The position numbers and the translations under genes are program-made. From assembly GCA_036874045.1 (NCBI GenBank), contig CM072342.1, positions 1,076,501-1,140,500 of the forward strand: a stretch of 64,000 nucleotides of DNA, in the 5' to 3' direction. This document shows, piece by piece, positions 39,044-51,611 of this stretch (position 1 is the stretch's first letter; the number at the start of each line of letters is the position of its first letter). The notes below the pieces were generated by a model, which did not search any database, had not been told where the DNA came from, and saw nothing but the letters and a program-made list of their open reading frames with translations. The stretch is from Cymodocea nodosa (taxonomy: Eukaryota > Streptophyta > Magnoliopsida > Alismatales > Cymodoceaceae).

Positions 39044-42000
39044 TCAGAGCATATAGATTGCGAACAAACATATCAGCGCTATGATTAGCCAAGCAAAGAC
39101 AAGATGTGACACCGATATCCATGGAATTGAATTCTGCAGCTCGTCCATCGACCTTTGAAACATCACTTCAGTCTGCATCATTGTTCAGTGCTTACATTGT
39201 AAGTGAGAACTGTAACTTCTAGCAATGAATTACATGACAGTCTATATATTCAAGGAAAATAATAAAGCATTGTTGGAATCATGAGTTTTGCTTGATATTA
39301 TCCGATACCTTGGTATCACAGTGGCATGGTACAATTGCCAGGAAAAATATCTCATTGTTTATAAAAATCACATATCGGACAAGGGATTCAACTGACCTAT
39401 CAAGCTTCCAGGTAGATATGAATAAAAAAGCTACATATAACCAGTCTATAATTACACAGGGCATCACAATCTACCGGCAGGAGTTATAATAGTCATTAAA
39501 TAAGGATCCCTGCATCATCACTTTTGGAAAAAAAGAACCAAGAAGCATAAAAAATCGTATCCTAAGGCAAAAAATCCCGTTTTCTAAGCCTTTTAGATCA
39601 GTTTGTTTTACCTTTTTGTGTCAAATGTTCTAATACTCATTATTTAAAGGCACTGCAAAAAACATAAGTGAGCATTTTGGCTTCCATACCAATGACATCC
39701 ACTGATATAGCAATTTTTTTAAGGCATTTCCATAATGAAACCAAATCCCTAATTCTATTACAAGGGCATCAATTATAACATCTGCAGTCTTCTACAGACA
39801 GAATGCGTATTTAATCAACAAAAAGTACTGATAGAACGTTATTTATTAGCACCATTCAGTTGAAAAAAAACTTAGCCTGAGTTCCTTAACAATGTTGTGG
39901 GTTGTGACTTTCATGTTAAGACAATAATTTCCTAAAGTATGACTGTAAAAGGATAGCTTGAGTTGTTTGATTTTCTTTAGTTTCCGTTCACCATGAAAAA
40001 GGTAGGGTAGCAGACATTGTACTACTTGTAAGCACAAACAAAGATATATTTCAAATCATTCAATTCAATTTCATAGAAATCAATAAAATTGGGGTGTGAT
40101 GAAGCCGTCCTGCAGATTATCCTGCAAATCTTTTATGTATGGTTTTGTCTATAGATCCATTATTTTGTACTGATGCATGACATATTTACATATGCATGAG
40201 ATGATGAAAGGAATGTGTGGCACTAGCAAATTCAGTTTTGTGAAATAATGCAAGAAGCAAAAGGAGAAATAGTGCTGACCATCTCTAAGAAACTCTGCTT
40301 AAAAGGAAGATTCCTGTCAGCTTGCTCAAGTGAATAACGTAGCATGTCCACTATTGCCAGTTCAGTTGCAGCATTGATTGTATCTGATATAAAATTTTAG
40401 ATAGTGTTATTCCACTTATAGCCTAAGAAGCACCTAAGTATAGCAAGTAGTCATTCACTAGAAACCACAAAGGAAACTTGGTAGATTACCTGGAATGTCA
40501 AATATCTGCTTGGTTGGTGGAATACCCAAGAGTTCACCCAAATTAGAACACACCTGTGCACGCTCACTAAATGAGAGTTGATCACCATGTGTGACTACCA
40601 CAACAGGTCTGCTGTCTACAATTAGAGGAAAGAGCAGAATATGTGGGTTAATCAGCTTGACAACACATGGTGTTTTTTACATTAATATGTATGCGGTGAA
40701 TAAGATTATATACAAGTACAATGGAGGTAGCACTTGTTGTATTTTAAAAAAAATCAAATTTGTGCTTTAGATAAAAAAGTTTTTTTTTAAATCCAGCCTT
40801 ATAAGAGTTATAAAAAGACCAGAAATATGTTCAAGGAAAATTACACAACCAAAAGAGAAGAAGCAGAGAATATAGCATCTGCTTTCATTCATTCAAGCAG
40901 CTGCTAGTTGAAAAACACAAACATCTGAGATAACAGCCGAGGCACTTAAGAACCTAACTATCAAGTAAATGGCTCATGAAACATAAATGATTTCCATGAT
41001 AAATATAACACTCTGATAAGAATACAAATGCAAAAACAATGAGATTGAAAACATTATTTTGATTAAGAACAGAGAATGAAAAGCATCTTTACCCAAGGGG
41101 TAGGATGAGATCAAAGAATGAACAATGAATGTTGATGTAATCATAATTAAAAGTGGTAAAAGTAGAAACACATGATTAAGGTTTAAGAAAAAGTAAACAA
41201 CCATCACATTGTCCAAAATTAAAATAATCTTTGGGCCTTAGAGCTTTGTTTGCCAACCCACATGCTAGGATTAAGACATTGCTTAATTTATTGGTGTCGT
41301 CGGCACCTGTTTCTTTCATTTTTTTTTTTTAATATAGACATGAACGTGAAAAAGGAAGCAAAAGTGATTGCATGTGTAAGCAAAGCACCATATAGAAGTT
41401 TGAATAGTGCTAACCCTTGAAAGACAGGAATGGAAAGTTGAATGTCTCAACTAGAATGTTAGTGTAATGCTCATTGTCATTGTGCATGGACTTCAGAACC
41501 GAAGCGCCATTGACAACAAATATGACAAAATTAACTTTTCTTGTCTCACAAGGGAAGTATCCATGTAGCATCTTAGCTTTTGTTTTCAAATTTGTAGCTG
41601 ATGAATCTGTATCTCTGTAAAGTAAGAAAAAAAAGTAACAGAAATGAGATATAGGTTAGTCAACTCGATAAAAATTATTGTAGTCCATGATGATGAGGAG
41701 AAAGTGGAAAAGAAATGCAGTTGTGGGTCCTTGAATTCTGCCTTGAGTTTTCCAATTGAATTGATAACCCATATGGTAGTATCCACATGAAAATATTGGA
41801 TTCAAATCATTCAATTTGTTTGATTAGCACAACTATATAACAGAAATGCCTTCTGGAAAACAGACAAATCTCACCTCAAAACCATCTCACCATGCCTCAC
41901 TCCTCGAGTCATCCACATCTTTAGTAGTTCGAAATTATCGGACGAATTTGTTGACAAACTACGTGAATCATAAATGCAGAAGGATTTTGAATGTCTTGGA

Positions 42001-43051
42001 ATCATGTACTCTTGTAAGAAGCAGGTCCCATTAGTCGTGGATAAATTATCTGAAATGATCTAAAATACATTGATACGTCCTTCCTTCTACATCTACCATG
42101 GATTGTCAAATAAAAAAAAGAGCCACATGGTAGATATCACAAAGTCTATTTCGTAGATCATGAACAAATGAAAAAACAGAGAGACTTACAGGACTCTTGG
42201 GCTCTATCAGGAAGACGAAATCCAACTTGCTCCTCGAAGATAGTTGAGATTCTATTCACAAGACTGCTCTTACCAGAGCCTCTCGGACCAACCAGAAGCA
42301 AGGTGGTGGTTCTAGGTACATCATAATCATATAAATCCTTGTCCCCCACTGGCTCAATCCATTGACCAGGCGTGTAGCTTCAGAAGTCCAAATCACGAAA
42401 ATTCTTAGTAAGCAATTCAAGTTCTGTATGATCTACGATTAAAAAGTAGTAAATAATACAGTAACAATGAAACCTTCTAATATCAAGCTTTGCCAATTGC
42501 AGGTTGGCGCTGATATTCCCATAATTAGAATTCCTCTCATAATTACTAACGAGTTCTAGATAAGTTGAATTCCTCTTCATTTCATCGACTCCATCTTCCT
42601 TCGATGGCACATTCCGAGGTAAACCATTCTTCTGCCTGAATCACCAGCAACAAACCATGTGGTAGTCCAAAGCAACCGATAACAAAAAATTTAAAAAAAA
42701 GGAATACAGAAAAGGGTAAAGTGTGAAAGACGACGTCTCGCAGTTCACTATGGTTTCCAATGTGGAAGAAAGTAGGAAACAGACTTCCAAATCCGGCACA
42801 AGCATCTCATCCAACCTCACCGTTCTTGTCGGTAACCATAACAATCAGAATAAAGGAAAAAAACATAATCGAAGGAAACAACAATACCTGATTTTGATGG
42901 AATACCTGGCGCTACCTTGACTTAGAGATTGATGGGTATTTGAAGACGCGCAGTCGTCGTTGGAGGTGGAGGACAAGTCACCGAGGAGTGTCTTCTCGGG
43001 GTTGCCTTTGGTCCAGAAATACAGACAGAGACAAAGAGGGAGGAGAAGCAT
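39044..43051 (-). CDS. P-loop NTPase with N- and C-terminal membrane segments
   Basis: Eight minus-strand exons: 43051-42888, 42635-42474, 42377-42190, 42049-41875, 41614-41415, 40615-40490, 40383-40280 and 39172-39044, giving 415 aa. The N-terminus MLLLPLCLCLYFWTKG looks like a signal anchor. The Walker A motif is GPRGSGKS, in TTTLLLVGPRGSGKSSLVNR. Further blocks are FLQEYMIPRHSKSFCIYDSR (position of a Walker B/switch), MWMTRGVRHGEMVL, RKVNFVIFVVNGASVL, RPVVVVTHGDQLSFSERAQV, LGIPPTKQIFDIP and LAIVDMLRYSLEQADRNLPF. The THGD block is in the position of a GTPase G4 motif (TKxD-like). The C-terminus is a hydrophobic helix, LVFAWLIIALICLFAIYML. I recognise it as an uncharacterised plant P-loop family and assign no process. 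The start codon is the least certain part: an in-frame TAG lies upstream of the TTG at 43081, so 43051 is the first ATG. An upstream exon starting MGGGGNHRSLS could exist, but its phase does not fit. Confidence 0.88.
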
Positions 43052-43877
43052 CCGTAAGCCACGAGAACTTCGCTGGCGCAATGTTTGATGATTTGAATTC
43101 TACCTGAAAGGCTGCGGTGGTTTCCTCCGCCTCCCATGTTCCGCTTGTCGCCGTCTTCTGCTTCCTCTTCGCCGCCGCAGGGAATTACGCAGTGGACTTT
43201 CGACGGTGTCAGATGATAAAAGAAATGATTAGTCACTTATCCTAATTTTGCTGTCGTTTTAAATTACCATCATCTTATTTAAATCAAACAAAAAATATTA
43301 TTAAACGTGGTTTTCTTTATTTTTGTTTTAACTACGTTTTTTTCTTTCTTTAATTTATTTGACACAAAAATTCTTTACGACATTAACTTTATAATAACTA
43401 AATCGAATAACAGCAACACTTTAAATTTGAATGAAAATAAATCTATCATTATCAAATTTAAAAAAAAAAGGTGTTTGACAAAAAGCAATTAATAACAATA
43501 AATAATACTTAAATTTTGAATGAAAATGATGATTACCATTTTTTTCTCTCTCCTTTCACACGTGTTTAATCTCACGCGATTCGAAACTCACGGTTAATTC
43601 TAACTAAAAAAAATGTACATTTTGTTGCCGTTTGTCTCATCTCACCAAAAACGCAAATAGTAAACAAAAGGTAGGAAAGTGAGATCATAGACAATTACAA
43701 TTAAAAATAACATAAAATATACACTTCAACTTAAAATTTGTTAAAAAGTAAAAATTTCATTGAAAATAATTTACTTTAAATATAATTTTTACGATAAATA
43801 TTAAATAGATAAGATAAACAGTTATAATTACCATCGCACCACCACTTGTTCTTCGTCTACACCAGAACGAACGAAAG
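43052..43877. other. AT-rich intergenic region
   Basis: The first 200 bases contain GC-rich leader or promoter sequence of the P-loop gene. The rest is AT-rich with A-runs and no gene. It ends where a plus-strand CLE-related reading frame begins. Confidence 0.5.
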
Positions 43878-44284
43878 CCGTACACCTCGTGCTTCTTCCT
43901 CTCCTCCTCCTCCTCACTCCTCAGTGGCAACGAGGAAGACCAGATTCGTCACAGGTCTGTTCTCGAGGGTGGTTGTTCGATCTTCTTCTGCTGTTCCATG
44001 GATGGAACCATCTGCCGACGTCTACCGAAAGCGTCGCCCTCTCGTTCCCAGGCTACCCCGTCGGACAAAAAGATGCTTCTGGCAAGGAACCCAGACCTCT
44101 CCACCCATCCATGCACATCACCGGTACCATCATCGGATTACTCGTGGAGATGGGCACGGCCGGTTCCAGTGCTTGTGAGCCCCAGTCCAGCTCCGGCCAT
44201 TAACGGCGGCAGTGTGAGATCGACCCTCAGTACGGCGTGGAGAAGAGGTTGGTTCCCACCGGTCCAAACCCATTGCACCATTGA
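43878..44284 (+). pseudogene. CLE signalling-peptide gene, broken or incompletely resolved
   Basis: Codons 44216-44281 encode EIDPQYGVEKRLVPTGPNPL followed by HH, and a TGA comes directly after. The last twelve residues (44246-44281) are a perfect CLE (CLAVATA3/ESR-related) motif, R-L-V-P-x-G-P-N-P-L-H-H. The preceding EIDPxYGVxKR is the proregion seen in CLE9/10/13-type precursors. CLE precursors are normally about 80-120 aa with a signal peptide and the motif at the very end. In the same frame upstream there is a hydrophobic stretch (LVLLPLLLLLT, from about 43885), but it has no ATG and a TAA at 44201-44203 separates it from the motif. One spliced alternative fits phase: ATG 43998 to 44123 joined to 44213, removing the TAA, but this lacks a signal peptide. 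It is either a decayed CLE gene or one with an unresolved 5' exon. The motif itself is very secure. Confidence 0.75.
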
Positions 44285-47200
44285 GCTGATCAACCGATTG
44301 AGAACTACTGTTCAGATTCTTACTGGCTTGATGCTAACGACACCCTTACCCCCTTTTCCCATATCTATCTATGTGTGATGTTGATCAACATCCTGGTGCA
44401 ACGAGCCAAGAGCCAGAGAAACGCGCACGTTGGTGAGTCGTCTGACCAGAAGAAATCAATCAAACGCCATTAATTCTTTTCTTCCTTCCATATTCTTCAC
44501 GGTGCAACCACCCCCATCGCTCAATAATCTCCGCACCCACGAGTGTAATCCTTGTCCTGGTATTCACGACGCACATTACCGCTGCCGCTTCTTCTTTAGT
44601 TATTCTTCTTCTTCGATCATGCATTGTGTGAGTGGGCAGTGAGTGATATATTGACAAGGCACGGCGTTGCATAATAATCGAAATTATTATATACATTTGG
44701 GTTAAGACTAGCAGATAGAAGGTTATTTCAATGATGTTTGATGCGATGTTTGTTATCTTCCATTTGAGTCCCATATATGAATGTTTTTGACATCAATAGC
44801 AAAATTAACGTAGATGTCAATAGGGTAGGGACGAGCAGGCGTGGTGGGTGCGTGATTGAAGGAACGATTCACGGGAGAGGGGACGGGGGAAGCATGGGTG
44901 AAAGGGTTGAGTCTAAGATGTCCACAACATTTACATTTTCCTGGAAGATACTTAAAAGGATACTTTAAAGTCAAAGGATACCATCTAAAACTAATACAAA
45001 CTTTAAAGTCAAACAAGTAAAACATACCAGACCAGTGAAGATCGTAGCCTCAAAAGGCAAAACAAGGGGAGAGGCAAAGGAGGCTAGCTGGGTTGTGTTT
45101 AGTTGGGGGTAGGGAACTTGTGGGAGCTTGTGACCTGCAAGTTCGATCTCCATCATCCACCATAGGAGGCATAACAATCCGACGGTGCTAGATGGGTGGG
45201 GGAGTTCAGGAAGGGATGGATCTTGGTAGGGTGGGTTCAGCAGGATGGAACTCAAGCCCCCTCGGGAAGAATGCCAGACTCACCGATGGCAACAAACGTT
45301 TAGAAAACAGGCTGAATGGAGGTGGGACATCATCTTGCCCAAGGATGGCTGGATGAAGCAGATCTATTGAAAGAAAAGCAAAGTCCGATCACCATGGGTT
45401 AGAGATACACTAAGCATCTGCTAATTAAATAGAAAAGAAACGTCTAGTTAAAGCTAAGAAAACACAATAATACATGGAAAGGAAGAGAAATGATAGATTG
45501 GGTTGAAGGAGATCCCCTCCTACAAGAGGAGGGAGAGGAGAGGACAAAGATCACTGGCAGCACGGGAGGCGGCTATCACCCTCTAAGGGCAAGACTAGAG
45601 TCTTTTTTTCACGTCTGTTTTCTATTTTTCTGTTGGGTGAAGTTCTTGTTCAGTGCCTGTATCTGTGTTACGAAATCTAGAGATCTGACACTATTTGATG
45701 TAGAGTTCACCATTCATCGTATTCACTTTCTATAAGATTTTGTGTTCACCTCATTCTTTAAGTTCTAAAATTGATGAATTTGTTCCACAACGCGAAACTT
45801 CAATATATCTATATATATTATAGCCTGTTTTTTAAGTTTCCTTTTATTTGACACAAAAAGGTCAACGCTATGCTGCTTCAATCATCTCTCCCTACCACAC
45901 TTACCTCCGCGGCAGTCGACTTTCCGGTGAACCAAAGGGACTTACCTCTACTACTACACTTACCATGCAAAAGCTATTTCTACTGGTAGCATGACCTTGG
46001 GCAATTTTACAACCGTCTTCTCTGATGTGTACTCAGCTGTTCGTGTTGGTTCTTCGACATCTTTGCTTCCACCGCCAAGCTCACCCCGTGCTGGTACCTT
46101 TAACTCTATAATTTAGCAACATTTCTTGGTTTTTCTTTAATTTCCATTACTAATTTATTTGGTACTCGCTATCCTGCGTTTACACCGTAAAAGGTTCTAC
46201 CGAGAAGCCTCTTCTATCATTTGACAAGTTGGAGGAGCAGGAGGACAAGAAAAAGGACGAGAAGAAACCAGTCTCTTATTCATATTCGTTCTTCCATACA
46301 AAGGGCACCACTCCTCCCTCCAGTCGTACTCCACCTTCTCCTCGCTCTCCTCTCTCGGCACCAGCACCTCACCTTCGTTCTCCGACGCTGCCGCTACGAC
46401 CCCCAGGCCTTCCATCACGGCAGAGCGCCCACAACTAAAACCACCACCGCCACCACTCTTCCATCTTCTCTAGTCCGGCTGGTGTAGCGACACACCAGCT
46501 GCTTGCTCTTGCTCGCCCTCCTCCCAGTCCCAGACGTGGTAGCGACGCGGGCTCTGGGTCTGGTTCGGCTGAGAGAGATGAATAGGCAGGAAGGGTGGGG
46601 GAGGGCCATCGTGCTCGATCTGGACGTCGACGAGGGAGGGGGGCTCAAGAGAAGTTTCGTAGGACCGTATCCCTGAAGCCTGCTAGCCTATTTTATTCAT
46701 TTTAACTGATTGAACAAGTTGGGCCGTAAATGGACCATATCCAAGCCCAACACCCCAACCCCATGTCAACCATTTCCCACTACCAAATTGAACCCAAAAT
46801 GCAACCGTCCGTCATTTTGCGTGAAATAATTAATATGGCGAAAATGTTCGTCTAGATGCCTACTTTTTAAAATATTTCATTTTAAAAATTTAATTATTAT
46901 ATAGATGATTGATCTACAGAATAATCTACAGTCTATTGATCGTTAAGGTTTTTGGATTTGAAAATTAATAGTTAAATTGAATAAAAATTGACAAAATTTA
47001 ATACCTTTAGATCAAAAACAGTTTTTTTTTTAAATTAAATAAAAACTTTACCATACATTTATAATAATCAAATGATAATATTTACACAGTTACTTTCATC
47101 CAACAAAAAGTACCTCCATAAACATTTTCTGTAGCAACCTAATATAATACATACCGCAAGCCATTCAACAGCTGCAATGACCAGACATCTTGTGTCTCAA

Positions 47201-47534
47201 AAAAAAAGAGCGACGTCGGTGCAATAATGAATTTCCAATGATGAGTTCTTAAAACGCCAATCACAAAAAAATTGGTAACGCACTCGATAGTTCAAGAGAA
47301 AATACAGAGACATGAAACCAGGAAGCAGCAGCCCAACGCTCCCGGACATTTCATTTCACCGGCTGCAAAATATCTGCTAAACATATAATCTCTAAAAACA
47401 AAACTTCTTGACTCGCAGCTTTCGTCGTAGCCACTTGCAATGGTAAATTTCTTTATAAAAAAGCTTATACCTGAATCATTGCTGAGCGTGCTATGTACGG
47501 ATCTCACCAATCGATAACCATGGCAGTAAATGCT
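44285..47534. other. Intergenic region with unrecognised GC-richer patches
   Basis: No gene is supported. Patches with open frames on both strands occur at 44990-45260, 45850-46100 and 46200-46650. The readings (for example SFDKLEEQEDKKKDEKKPVS at about 46220) are not recognised and lack starts, consistent splice sites or continuity. They may be old gene or transposon debris. The right end (about 47100-47530) is likely the 3' UTR of the splicing-factor gene. Confidence 0.4.
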
Positions 47535-50500
47535 TCATCTCTTTCTTCGTACTGCAGACCTTCCACCATGACCACTCATGGCAACAGGACGCTGATTCCA
47601 CGATGATGGCTTCACTCTACCCGCCAACAGAGCAGATGTAGCAGCAGCTTTGATACTTCTTCTCTTTAACTCAAGATCCAACCGTTTATCACCAGAGGAA
47701 CTGGATGATCCAGAAAATATGGAGGAAGCTTTAATTGCCGCCCTTTTATCCTTTGTATTTTTCTCAAACTTGGGTGAAAAGTTCACTAATGCTGCTCTTG
47801 CAGTATCTTCTTTTGTCTCAGGAAGTAGCCGTATGCCAAGGCCCATTCTCCTTGAAACTGCCTCTTCTTCAGCAACTTTTCTCTTTTGACCCTATGAGAA
47901 GATATTATAATGTGATGGCAGTTCTAAGTGAAGTAGAAATGGACAAAATTAAGAACTTAGGATTACTCTTAAGCGAGCTCGAAGGGTTCTGTTAAGGCTA
48001 TATTCATCGGAGTGCCTGCTATCAGCAACTTTTTGAAGACGCACTAAATGAGGTTCAGATTCTTTCTTCTTTTGTAGATCTTCTTCCTGATGTTCAAGAC
48101 GGTAGAATGGATCTGCAAGCTTGCCTCTTTCTGAAGCACAAACATTCCGTAGTTAGTTGATGGTGTACAGCAGTAAAAAGGATGATAGATATAAAAGAGA
48201 CGTGAACATAATGAAAACCTTCATCAGCTGTAAGAGCAAATATTTCTGCATCTTCAACATCATAATCCTCTGTCTTTCGCTGAGCTCCACTTATTATCAC
48301 GTAATCACAGTTTTTTGGATCTGTCTGGACAACAATTTCATGTTTGCAGCATGCGGACTTCATAGTGAAGCTCCATATCTGATTATAAAAGAAATTAAGC
48401 GAATAGCCAATATTAATTCTTATAAAATAGGGCCAATAGGCATAACATGAAATAGAAAGTACACATGAAAGCACTTGTAAACCGAAAGCATGCCAATCAT
48501 TTTTTTTTACAAATGACTACCAAAATTACTAAAAATTTAAATTTTCTGCTATCTTGTACAATGCTTAAAATGCTGAAATGTAAAGTATGACCATATACAA
48601 AAACTTAGTATTGTTGATATGCATATGCTTAGATAAATGAGTATTAATACTATAAGGAATAAACTAGAAAAAAAATTATTAGGAATAACATAGGAATTGC
48701 ACTAATTGAAGATAAGATTAAAAAATCAGTTTAATTAGTTTGATTATATCTTTAAGAAATTAAAGAATGCACCAGTTAGGAGAGGAGGATTAATTAGTAC
48801 AGAACAAATTAAAACAAGTAAAGGAAAACTTAAACTTAATTGGTTAGTAATTGTGAAAATAGGTTTAAATTTATATAATTTAATTAAAGATTTGATTATA
48901 AGCAGAAATACATAGAAAAAAATGATTCAAGTGGTCAACCCCAAATAGTGGGATTACAACTCAACTTGTAGTCGCTGTGCCATCTTGTACAATCATTTCC
49001 AGATTAATTTTGGATATTAATATGTAAAAATTGAGTTTTTCACGGTGAAGAAAAAAGCGATCTGTACGTAATGATAACAAACTCCACTACAAGACTTGGC
49101 AATCAGACACCCATTTTAGAATAATACCTTCGTAGAATAATAATTTCCCACTTGCTTTTTTTCTGCATTAAATCTTACACCCTTGGCAATCATAGAGTTG
49201 CATCCTCCACACCAGACATTAAAGGGCATCTCAAACCTGAAAGAAAAGAATAAATAGCAACAATCGCACAATTCAGGTAAACAGTAGAAGGAAAGTAATA
49301 CTATGCTTAATTGCGAAAAACTTCATGACCCATTATCAACAGATTTTGAATTTCTCCAGTACAATAATGCGTGTTTTCTTCTTTAAAATGATATGCAATA
49401 AGTACTATACACCTTACAAATTATGAATGTAGTTATGAAAATTCATTAATGCCTTTTAATGGGACATGAATTTATGGCAATGACATATTGCAAGACATGG
49501 TAAAGTGTCATTATGATTTATCATTTATGGTAAGTTGGATCAGGCAGAATATCCATCTAGTTCATTTATGACAACCAAAACGTAATTCCAAGTTGGGTTG
49601 AGGATAATTATACCAGTCACGAAAATAAACCTAACTAGAAAGAATCAAGAAAATTTTGATACCATAAATTCAATTTTGCCAGAGACCCCGGCTTGAATTT
49701 GGCATCATGGATCAAAGACATTCAAACCAAGCAGCTCAAAGCAGAGACCAACATATGATGAAACAAAATGTTTAATGTTGTTTGGTTGACTCAAGGAGAG
49801 TAAATATCCCTAAAGTTTGATATGTTCATAGAATCAGTAATGCTGATCTCTTACATAGTGTAGTATATTTCAGATAATTGTACTAAGCATACTTTGAAAT
49901 TTTGGGTTGTGACTAAAGCTTCATATCAAAAGGGTTAGTGGTCTTCAAAATTATTTGTGGGCTAGAAATGTGCTTTTGGGCGCTTGTCCCAAGGTTGGTG
50001 TGTGCTTTGAGTTTCATCTCAAAACTCAAAAGTGACTGGTAAGAAGTTGTGTAAACAACGTTGCATTCTATTGTATGTTTATAAATTAAGATTTAAGATA
50101 ATGTGTTGCGGAATCTTTATTATTATGAGGTTTCTTCTGGCTTTGTGACATTTGTGGAGGTTGCACTTCATGAATATTGCAGCAATTGCCCATTTGGCAC
50201 ATAAATGCCACCCACATATCTTTTTTTTTTAATTCTAAAATTTTATTATTTATGTAATATATCTTTAAATGCAAATCATTCATAGATATATGCATTCTTG
50301 ACTTATCTAACCCTAAATAACATTGAAATATATAAAAATAACAATATGTCGATAAGATATAATAATATTAACATCACAACATTAATTATAAACACACATT
50401 GACATCTAAATATATTAAAAATATTATATTTTGTTAGATTACAAATCGTAACACTTTAACTACATGGATCATTTCCAGATTTGAGATCAGATAGGGCAAG

Positions 50501-51611
50501 GATCCAATTATAATAGTAAGACAAGGTGTGTAAATTCCCAACCAGAAATCATATCTAGGCACCTAGACATGCTCTAATAACTATGTGGTTTACAATCTTG
50601 AGATTGGAACGTGACAATTTTTGTGATGTCAAAACTAATTTTGTGCATATGATAATACATTACACTACTCTGAACCTTTTATGGTGAAATCTAAAACATA
50701 AAATTTAAAATGAATATTCAAAAGATCAGATTTATGTACCTTATGATCAAAATTCCCTGGTCTAGTTTCCTTGCTCTCTCCCTTAAAGCATGTTGACCGT
50801 GGAACTTGTTCAAGGAACCCTGGACAAAATGCAACGTAAATTAACAAGTGTAAATCAGAACCATTGCAAAAAAGCAAAAATGAGGAAGAGAATCACAAGG
50901 AAAATGAAATTCACCTTTTTGGGGCTCCATTCTGGTGGGTAATAAAAGTTATCTGCTCTGGCTGCTGCAAGAGATGACTGCAAAAGGAAAAAAGTGAATA
51001 TGTTTGAACAATAAGATGGAAGGTAAAGAAACACCCCTGATAAGTTCAACGTGAAAAGTGGGTTACTTATCAATGCACTAAAATTAATCACTCGTGGATG
51101 TCAAATTTTCAAGTGAACAAAAAGAGAACGAGAGAATCATCATCACGTATTTGAGACTCTTTCCCTTAGGAATAGATTCAACATACTCCAACAAATTCTT
51201 AAAAAAAAATGTTACCATGGTCTTGATCTCCAAAAATAAAATTTACAGAGAACATATATAATTCAACTATCAAATGATTTGGCCATCGAAGTATTATTTA
51301 GCAACAAAAGCATTAAATTTAACGTTAGGTATAGCGAATTCTAACCAAGTTCCAAAACCATTATTTCTTATCAAATCGATGCTCTTTGCGAATCGACCTA
51401 TAGATTTCTTATCAAATCGATGCTCTTTGTGAATCGACCTATAGATTTCTTATCAAATCGATGCTCAATGCGAATCGACCTATAGGTTTCTGTGATCTGG
51501 AGGGGGCAAAGGACCGATGCTCCCTGGATCGTCAAGTCTACCCTAAAACTGAAATTCGCAAAGCATAGAAGAAAGGAAAGAAAAAAAAACGAGTCGACGA
51601 GAACATACCAT
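47535..51611 (-). CDS. YJU2/CCDC130 (CWC16) family splicing factor
   Basis: Seven minus-strand exons: 51611-51609, 50977-50915, 50819-50740, 49236-49128, 48378-48219, 48130-47967 and 47891-47535, giving 311 aa. CWC16-family proteins associate with the spliceosome around catalytic activation. The reading follows the family closely: [40 protein letters not shown], then [17 protein letters not shown] and [20 protein letters not shown], which together supply the four zinc-binding cysteines in two CxxC-like pairs. These are followed by DVEDAEIF, a coiled-coil region ([20 protein letters not shown]), [20 protein letters not shown] and a basic tail. The length is typical for CCDC130-type members. 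An unusual point is that coding exon 1 holds only the ATG, followed by a 631-nt intron; the next exon begins with Ser. The introns hold a SINE-like repeat and a 41-bp triple repeat. Confidence 0.95.
48830..48980 (+). repeat. SINE-like dispersed repeat, copy 3 (CCDC130 intron)
   Basis: Shares TTTAAATTTATATAATTTAA, GATTTGATTATAAGCAGAAA, and ATACATAGAAAAAAATGATTC blocks with the other copies, and ends GTGGTCAACCCCAAATAGTG then GGATTACAAC. This last part resembles the GACCCCAAATAGTGGGATTA tail of several plant SINEs. It lies antisense to the host gene, between exons 5 and 4 on the plus strand. Confidence 0.65.
51364..51489. repeat. 41-bp tandem repeat, three copies
   Basis: Units begin at 51364, 51405 and 51446, each starting TTTCTTATCAAATCGATGCT and ending GAATCGACCTATAG. 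Units differ at only a few positions (CTTTGCG, CTTTGTG, CAATGCG). It sits in intron 1 of the CCDC130-type gene, about 120 bases from its start codon, so it is transcribed close to the promoter. Confidence 0.9.

Noticed and set aside
42378..42473. In-frame TGA (42380-42382) before SYTPGQWIEPVGDKD, suggesting a broken P-loop gene
   Set aside because: A 96-nt intron (42473-42378) with a TTACTAAG branch-like site and a TTCTGAAG acceptor removes the TGA and restores phase exactly, so the gene is judged intact.
43998..44378. 127-codon plus-strand frame with an ATG overlapping the CLE motif
   Set aside because: In its unspliced form it reads the CLE bases in another frame and has no signal peptide or recognisable domain.
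46197..46648. GC-rich open frames on both strands near 46.2-46.6 kb
   Set aside because: No recognisable protein, no coherent exon structure; noted only as unexplained sequence in the intergenic entry.
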